A stretch of 64,000 nt of DNA, taken from JAEYZM01 sp943372195 (lineage in GTDB: Bacteria; Bacteroidota; Bacteroidia; Sphingobacteriales; Sphingobacteriaceae). The notes below the pieces were generated by a model that had not been told where the DNA came from, did no database searches, and saw only the letters and a program-made list of their open reading frames with translations. Made by a program: the position numbers and the translations under genes. Positions 61,161 through 64,000 of the stretch are shown here, one piece after another; position 1 is the stretch's first letter, and each line of letters starts with the position of its first letter. The DNA lies in NCBI GenBank assembly GCA_943372195.1, contig CALRXS010000011.1:1-64000 (forward strand). Reading direction: 5' to 3'.

Positions 61161-61354
61161 GAATTTAATTGCTTTATTAAAAGATACATGGAAGCTGTTA
61201 CTCCCAATAAAGATAAGACTAAAGTTAACCAAGGTGTTTCAAAGGCTAATCGTTCATCTAAATAATCACCTAACAAACTTAAGCCAGATATAATCACTAA
61301 CATCTGAAATCCTAAGCTGCTGTATTTTAGATAATTATTGTACTCCTTCTTCAA
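61157..61354 (-). CDS. atpZ: AtpZ/AtpI-family protein
   Basis: A 65-residue protein with two transmembrane helices. YNNYLKYSSLGFQMLVIISGLSLLGDYLDERL and TPWLTLVLSLLGVTASMYLLIKQL match the AtpZ/AtpI small-protein family, which with AtpI forms an ion channel or assembly factor for F-type ATP synthases. It overlaps the bactofilin gene upstream by 20 bases and the next gene by four, so all are translationally coupled. Confidence 0.85.
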   Translation of the reverse strand: MKKEYNNYLKYSSLGFQMLVIISGLSLLGDYLDERLAFETPWLTLVLSLLGVTASMYLLIKQLNS

Positions 61355-61769
61355 TGGCTACGAGAGATTTTTCTGATTTAGAAATTGATAAATGTCCTTT
61401 TTTAGATGATGACCCCATATTACAGTTACCTGTGAATACTGCACCTGCTTCAACGATTAATTTATTAGTAACGATATCACCATTTAATACCGCTGAACTT
61501 TTTAAGAATAAAGTATCGTTAACAGTTAAATCTCCTGTTAACACACCACTTATATCAGCATTGGAGCCTATCACATCTCCCTTTACAGATCCCGTATTTC
61601 CTATTACTACTTTAGCCATTGATATAACATTACCAATAATCTCTCCGTCAATTCTTATATCTCCCTTACAAGTTAAATCACCTGTAATTGTTGTTCCTTG
61701 TCCGATTAAATTGATACTACCGTTGATAACATTTTCACTTGTAGCATTGTGTTCCTTTTTCGCAAACAT
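61335..61769 (-). CDS. Bactofilin (polymer-forming cytoskeletal protein)
   Basis: A 144-residue bactofilin that forms polar or membrane-associated filaments. The core (INGSINLIGQGTTITGDLTCKGDIRIDGEIIGNVISMAKVVIGNTGSVKGDVIGSNADISGVLTGDLTVNDTLFLKSSAVLNGDI region) is a right-handed beta-helix of short repeats. Flanking termini are disordered. It lies between an M23 peptidase gene and atpZ; bactofilin-M23 pairs are widespread and linked to localised peptidoglycan remodelling. The gene's end overlaps atpZ by 20 bases. Confidence 0.92.
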   Translation of the reverse strand: MFAKKEHNATSENVINGSINLIGQGTTITGDLTCKGDIRIDGEIIGNVISMAKVVIGNTGSVKGDVIGSNADISGVLTGDLTVNDTLFLKSSAVLNGDIVTNKLIVEAGAVFTGNCNMGSSSKKGHLSISKSEKSLVAIEEGVQ

Positions 61770-61772
61770 ACT

Positions 61773-62642
61773 TTAGAAATTTATGTAATCAATTGGGTTA
61801 ACTGCATTTCCTTTGAACCATAATTCAAAATGTAAATGCGGACCTGTAGAATATTCACCGGTATCGCCTACAATTGCTATAGGTTCAGCAGAGCGTACAA
61901 AGTTACCAACTTTTTTTAAGACTACCGAACAATGCTTATAGATTGATAATAAGTCGTTTGAATGCTGCACCGCAATCACATAGCCTGTTTCTGATGTCCA
62001 GCCCGAAAATACCACCGTACCCTCTAAAACCACCTTTATAGGCTCTGATTTAGTAGCCGCCACGTCTATACCGTAATGGCTTTTCTTCGGATTGTATTTT
62101 TCTGTGATAATGCCCTTAACAGGCGTAAAAAATGAATATGCTGCAATTCCTGTTGGTTTCTGAACTGGCTCCTCAACGTTAAAACCGTATTGATTTTGAT
62201 TCTCAATCATCAATCTCAACAGTGAATCTTCTTCAGGTTTAGCTCCAATTCTAAATGTGGTATCAATTAACTCTGGCTTACTGTTGACGTTAATCGTATC
62301 GTCTTTACCTACATTGCCATTAATAACATCTTTTATATTCTTTATGTATTTATCGTTGTAAACCAATAAACTCTCCAAAGAATCGACTTTAAGTGACATT
62401 TCGGTAATATCTCTCCTCAAGGAAACATCCGCATAACCAGGTATATACTCTTTTAAAGGAGTAAATATGAATAATGATGTTACTATAGCAATCAAGACTA
62501 CTAATAGCACACTCGATAGAATAAATACATTTAATCTATTAAGAGTGAACGAGGCCTTCTCTTCGAATGTCTCATCATTCAAAATCACCAGCTTATACTT
62601 AAGCTTTAAGCGATCTAATAATTTTTGTTTTTTAGTAGCCAT
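61773..62642 (-). CDS. M23-family peptidoglycan endopeptidase
   Basis: A membrane-anchored zinc metallopeptidase of about 289 residues. One transmembrane helix (VFILSSVLLVVLIAIVTSLFIF) follows a short basic cytoplasmic tail. A coiled-coil-like stretch (LRRDITEMSLKVDSLESLLVYNDKYIKNIK) leads to the LytM domain, with HYGIDVAA (His and Asp zinc ligands) and GPHLHFELW (last His). It probably cuts cross-links or peptide stems in peptidoglycan. The ATG at 62642 (MATKKQKLLDRLK) is the natural start; the frame extends five codons further. It leads the bactofilin-atp unit. Confidence 0.93.
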   Translation of the reverse strand: MATKKQKLLDRLKLKYKLVILNDETFEEKASFTLNRLNVFILSSVLLVVLIAIVTSLFIFTPLKEYIPGYADVSLRRDITEMSLKVDSLESLLVYNDKYIKNIKDVINGNVGKDDTINVNSKPELIDTTFRIGAKPEEDSLLRLMIENQNQYGFNVEEPVQKPTGIAAYSFFTPVKGIITEKYNPKKSHYGIDVAATKSEPIKVVLEGTVVFSGWTSETGYVIAVQHSNDLLSIYKHCSVVLKKVGNFVRSAEPIAIVGDTGEYSTGPHLHFELWFKGNAVNPIDYINF

Positions 62643-62677
62643 TAAAATATGATGCAAATTAAGCTAATTTTATCGAA

Positions 62678-62713
62678 TTTGCGTTTATTAGAAGTATTCA
62701 AAGTATATCTTTG
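62678..62713 (+). promoter_or_regulatory. Candidate promoter for the PorW/SprE-like gene
   Basis: TTTG at 62678-62681 and TATCTTTG at 62706-62713 are separated by 24 bases, slightly longer than usual. The TTG start codon lies 48 bases downstream. Confidence 0.35.
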
Positions 62714-62760
62714 GATGTGAAATAAATATTGAGCGATTCAGTTATATAATAAAAGAGACA

Positions 62761-64000
62761 TTGAAGAAAAGTAGTTTAATAATCATTTTAATAATTTTTG
62801 CATTAGCTTTTAATGCGTGTAAGTCATCAAAGAAAAACACACTCATTAAAAGAACCTATCATAATGTTACCGCACATTATAACGGATATTTCAATGCCAA
62901 ACTAAGAATCGATAACACTGAACGCCAACAAGAAAAAGCTTTTCAAGATAAGTTTGAAGATATACTTCCGATTTTTAAGATCGAAAAACCTAGTGCCGAT
63001 GGTGGTAAAAATGGAAAGGCTGGCAACCAAGCTTTAGATGAAGCTATTAAAAAAGCTTCTATTGTAATTCAACGTCATGAAATAAGTAAATGGATTGATG
63101 ATTGTTATTATGAAATTGGGAGAGCTCATTTTTATAAGAAAGATTATTTCACAGCTGCTGAAACTTTTCAATTTATTGCCGGAAAATATAGAAATACAGA
63201 ACCAGGCAACTTATCATATATATGGCTTATTAAATCATACGTCATTTTAAAAAAATATCAACAAGCTGAATCTGTAATTAATATAGCTCTTGCTAGTGAA
63301 ACTTTTCCTAAAAAATATTTACCAGAATTATTCGCAAGTACTGCATATTATTACATAGAACGCAGAAACTATGCTAAAGCAATAGAATATCTAGAAAAAA
63401 ACATCCCCCTAGAAAAAAAGAAAAGTAGAATTGCACGACATACTTATATTCTTGCACAGTTGTATGAGAAAGTTTCTGAGCCATCGAAAGCCGGACTTAA
63501 CTACCAAAAAGTTGTAAAGTTAAATCCAGCTTACGACATGATGTTTAATGCTAGAATTAATGCCGCACGTTTAGCACAAACTCAAACAGCTGCCTCTCGA
63601 AAGAATATGGAGAAGGAACTTTTAAAGATGCTGAAAGACGATAAAAACATAGAGTTTAAAGATCAGATTTATTATGGTTTAGGACTTATCTACGAAAAAG
63701 AAAAAGATGAAAATAAGACTATAGAAACTTTTAGAAAATCGGCAGATTATAATGTGGGTAATATAGGGCAAAAAGGGAAAACATATTTGAAGCTTGCTAG
63801 CATATATTACAACAACAAAAATTATGAAAATGCACAAATGTATTATGATAGTGCATATACTTTTCTACCAAAGTCACACGAAGAATATGAGATTGTAGTT
63901 GAAAGAAAAAATAGCTTATTGAAATTAGTTAATAACTTAAAAATTATTAACAGGGAAGATAGCTTAATGCGATTGTCGAAGATGCCAGAGAAGGCACGTG
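62761..64000 (+). CDS. PorW/SprE-like T9SS lipoprotein, partial (runs off the window)
   Basis: The first 413 codons are in the window. The reading frame begins with TTG at 62761; no in-frame ATG precedes the signal peptide. A signal peptide with lipobox (LIIFALAFNACKSS; Cys at residue 20) is followed by KNTLIKRTYHNVTAHYNGYFNAKLRI, the hallmark region of PorW/SprE, and then many TPR-type helices (for example CYYEIGRAHFYKKDYFTAAETF, TYLKLASIYYNNKNYENAQMYYDSAY). PorW/SprE is a periplasm-facing lipoprotein that supports the T9SS and, in flavobacteria, gliding. The full protein should be about 800 residues or more. Confidence 0.85.
   Translation, partial: MKKSSLIIILIIFALAFNACKSSKKNTLIKRTYHNVTAHYNGYFNAKLRIDNTERQQEKAFQDKFEDILPIFKIEKPSADGGKNGKAGNQALDEAIKKASIVIQRHEISKWIDDCYYEIGRAHFYKKDYFTAAETFQFIAGKYRNTEPGNLSYIWLIKSYVILKKYQQAESVINIALASETFPKKYLPELFASTAYYYIERRNYAKAIEYLEKNIPLEKKKSRIARHTYILAQLYEKVSEPSKAGLNYQKVVKLNPAYDMMFNARINAARLAQTQTAASRKNMEKELLKMLKDDKNIEFKDQIYYGLGLIYEKEKDENKTIETFRKSADYNVGNIGQKGKTYLKLASIYYNNKNYENAQMYYDSAYTFLPKSHEEYEIVVERKNSLLKLVNNLKIINREDSLMRLSKMPEKAR

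Overview
The window is AT-rich (roughly one third G+C by eye) chromosomal DNA from a member of the Bacteroidota. The evidence is type IX secretion sorting domains, GldB- and PorW/SprE-like lipoproteins, a PorZ-like propeller protein, bactofilin next to a split ATP synthase cluster, and Bacteroidota-style promoters (TTTG, about 20 bases, TAnnTTTG). The order cannot be fixed from the sequence alone.

Layout. 1-12,000 is an accessory surface-polysaccharide region with frequent strand switches: a YfhO-like membrane protein, a UDP-GlcNAc 2-epimerase, a flippase, three glycosyltransferases, three methyltransferases and a hexapeptide acyltransferase. 12,000-17,550 holds a large T9SS type B cargo protein with PKD domains, uvrB, a DUF4834 protein and an XTP/dITP pyrophosphatase. 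17,550-26,550 reads leftward: two tandem SIMPL-domain genes, lspA, a DksA/TraR-like protein with a very long Lys/Ala/Pro repeat tail, ileS and an RND/MMPL exporter. 26,660-36,160 holds a PorZ-like protein, recO, an MbnP-like lipoprotein, a 2OG-Fe(II) oxygenase, a second YfhO-like protein and an AsmA-family protein.

36,220-37,120 is the most unusual stretch. One intact tRNA-Val(TAC) is flanked by four degenerate tRNA-like copies. Three of these have the anticodon arm replaced by a perfect 20-base palindrome, every copy from the intact tRNA onward is followed by its own terminator, and the array ends at a small GIY-YIG nuclease gene.

37,130-55,340 is mostly housekeeping and envelope: a DsbA-like protein divergent from an HxlR regulator, a Na/Pi cotransporter, tilS, an LptA/OstA-like protein, serS, rsmI-lnt and two small genes, a truncated adhesin, NAD synthetase, an outer-membrane barrel, gldB, a prolyl oligopeptidase and a YceI protein. 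55,470-62,650 is one leftward unit: M23 peptidase, bactofilin, atpZ, an atpI-like gene, then atpB, E, F, H, A and G. The beta and epsilon subunits are absent. The window ends inside a PorW/SprE-like gene that starts with TTG.

Several intergenic gaps carry long palindromes or patchworks of short repeated words, each with a different sequence, mostly at gene ends. No rRNA, CRISPR array, insertion sequence or prophage was seen.
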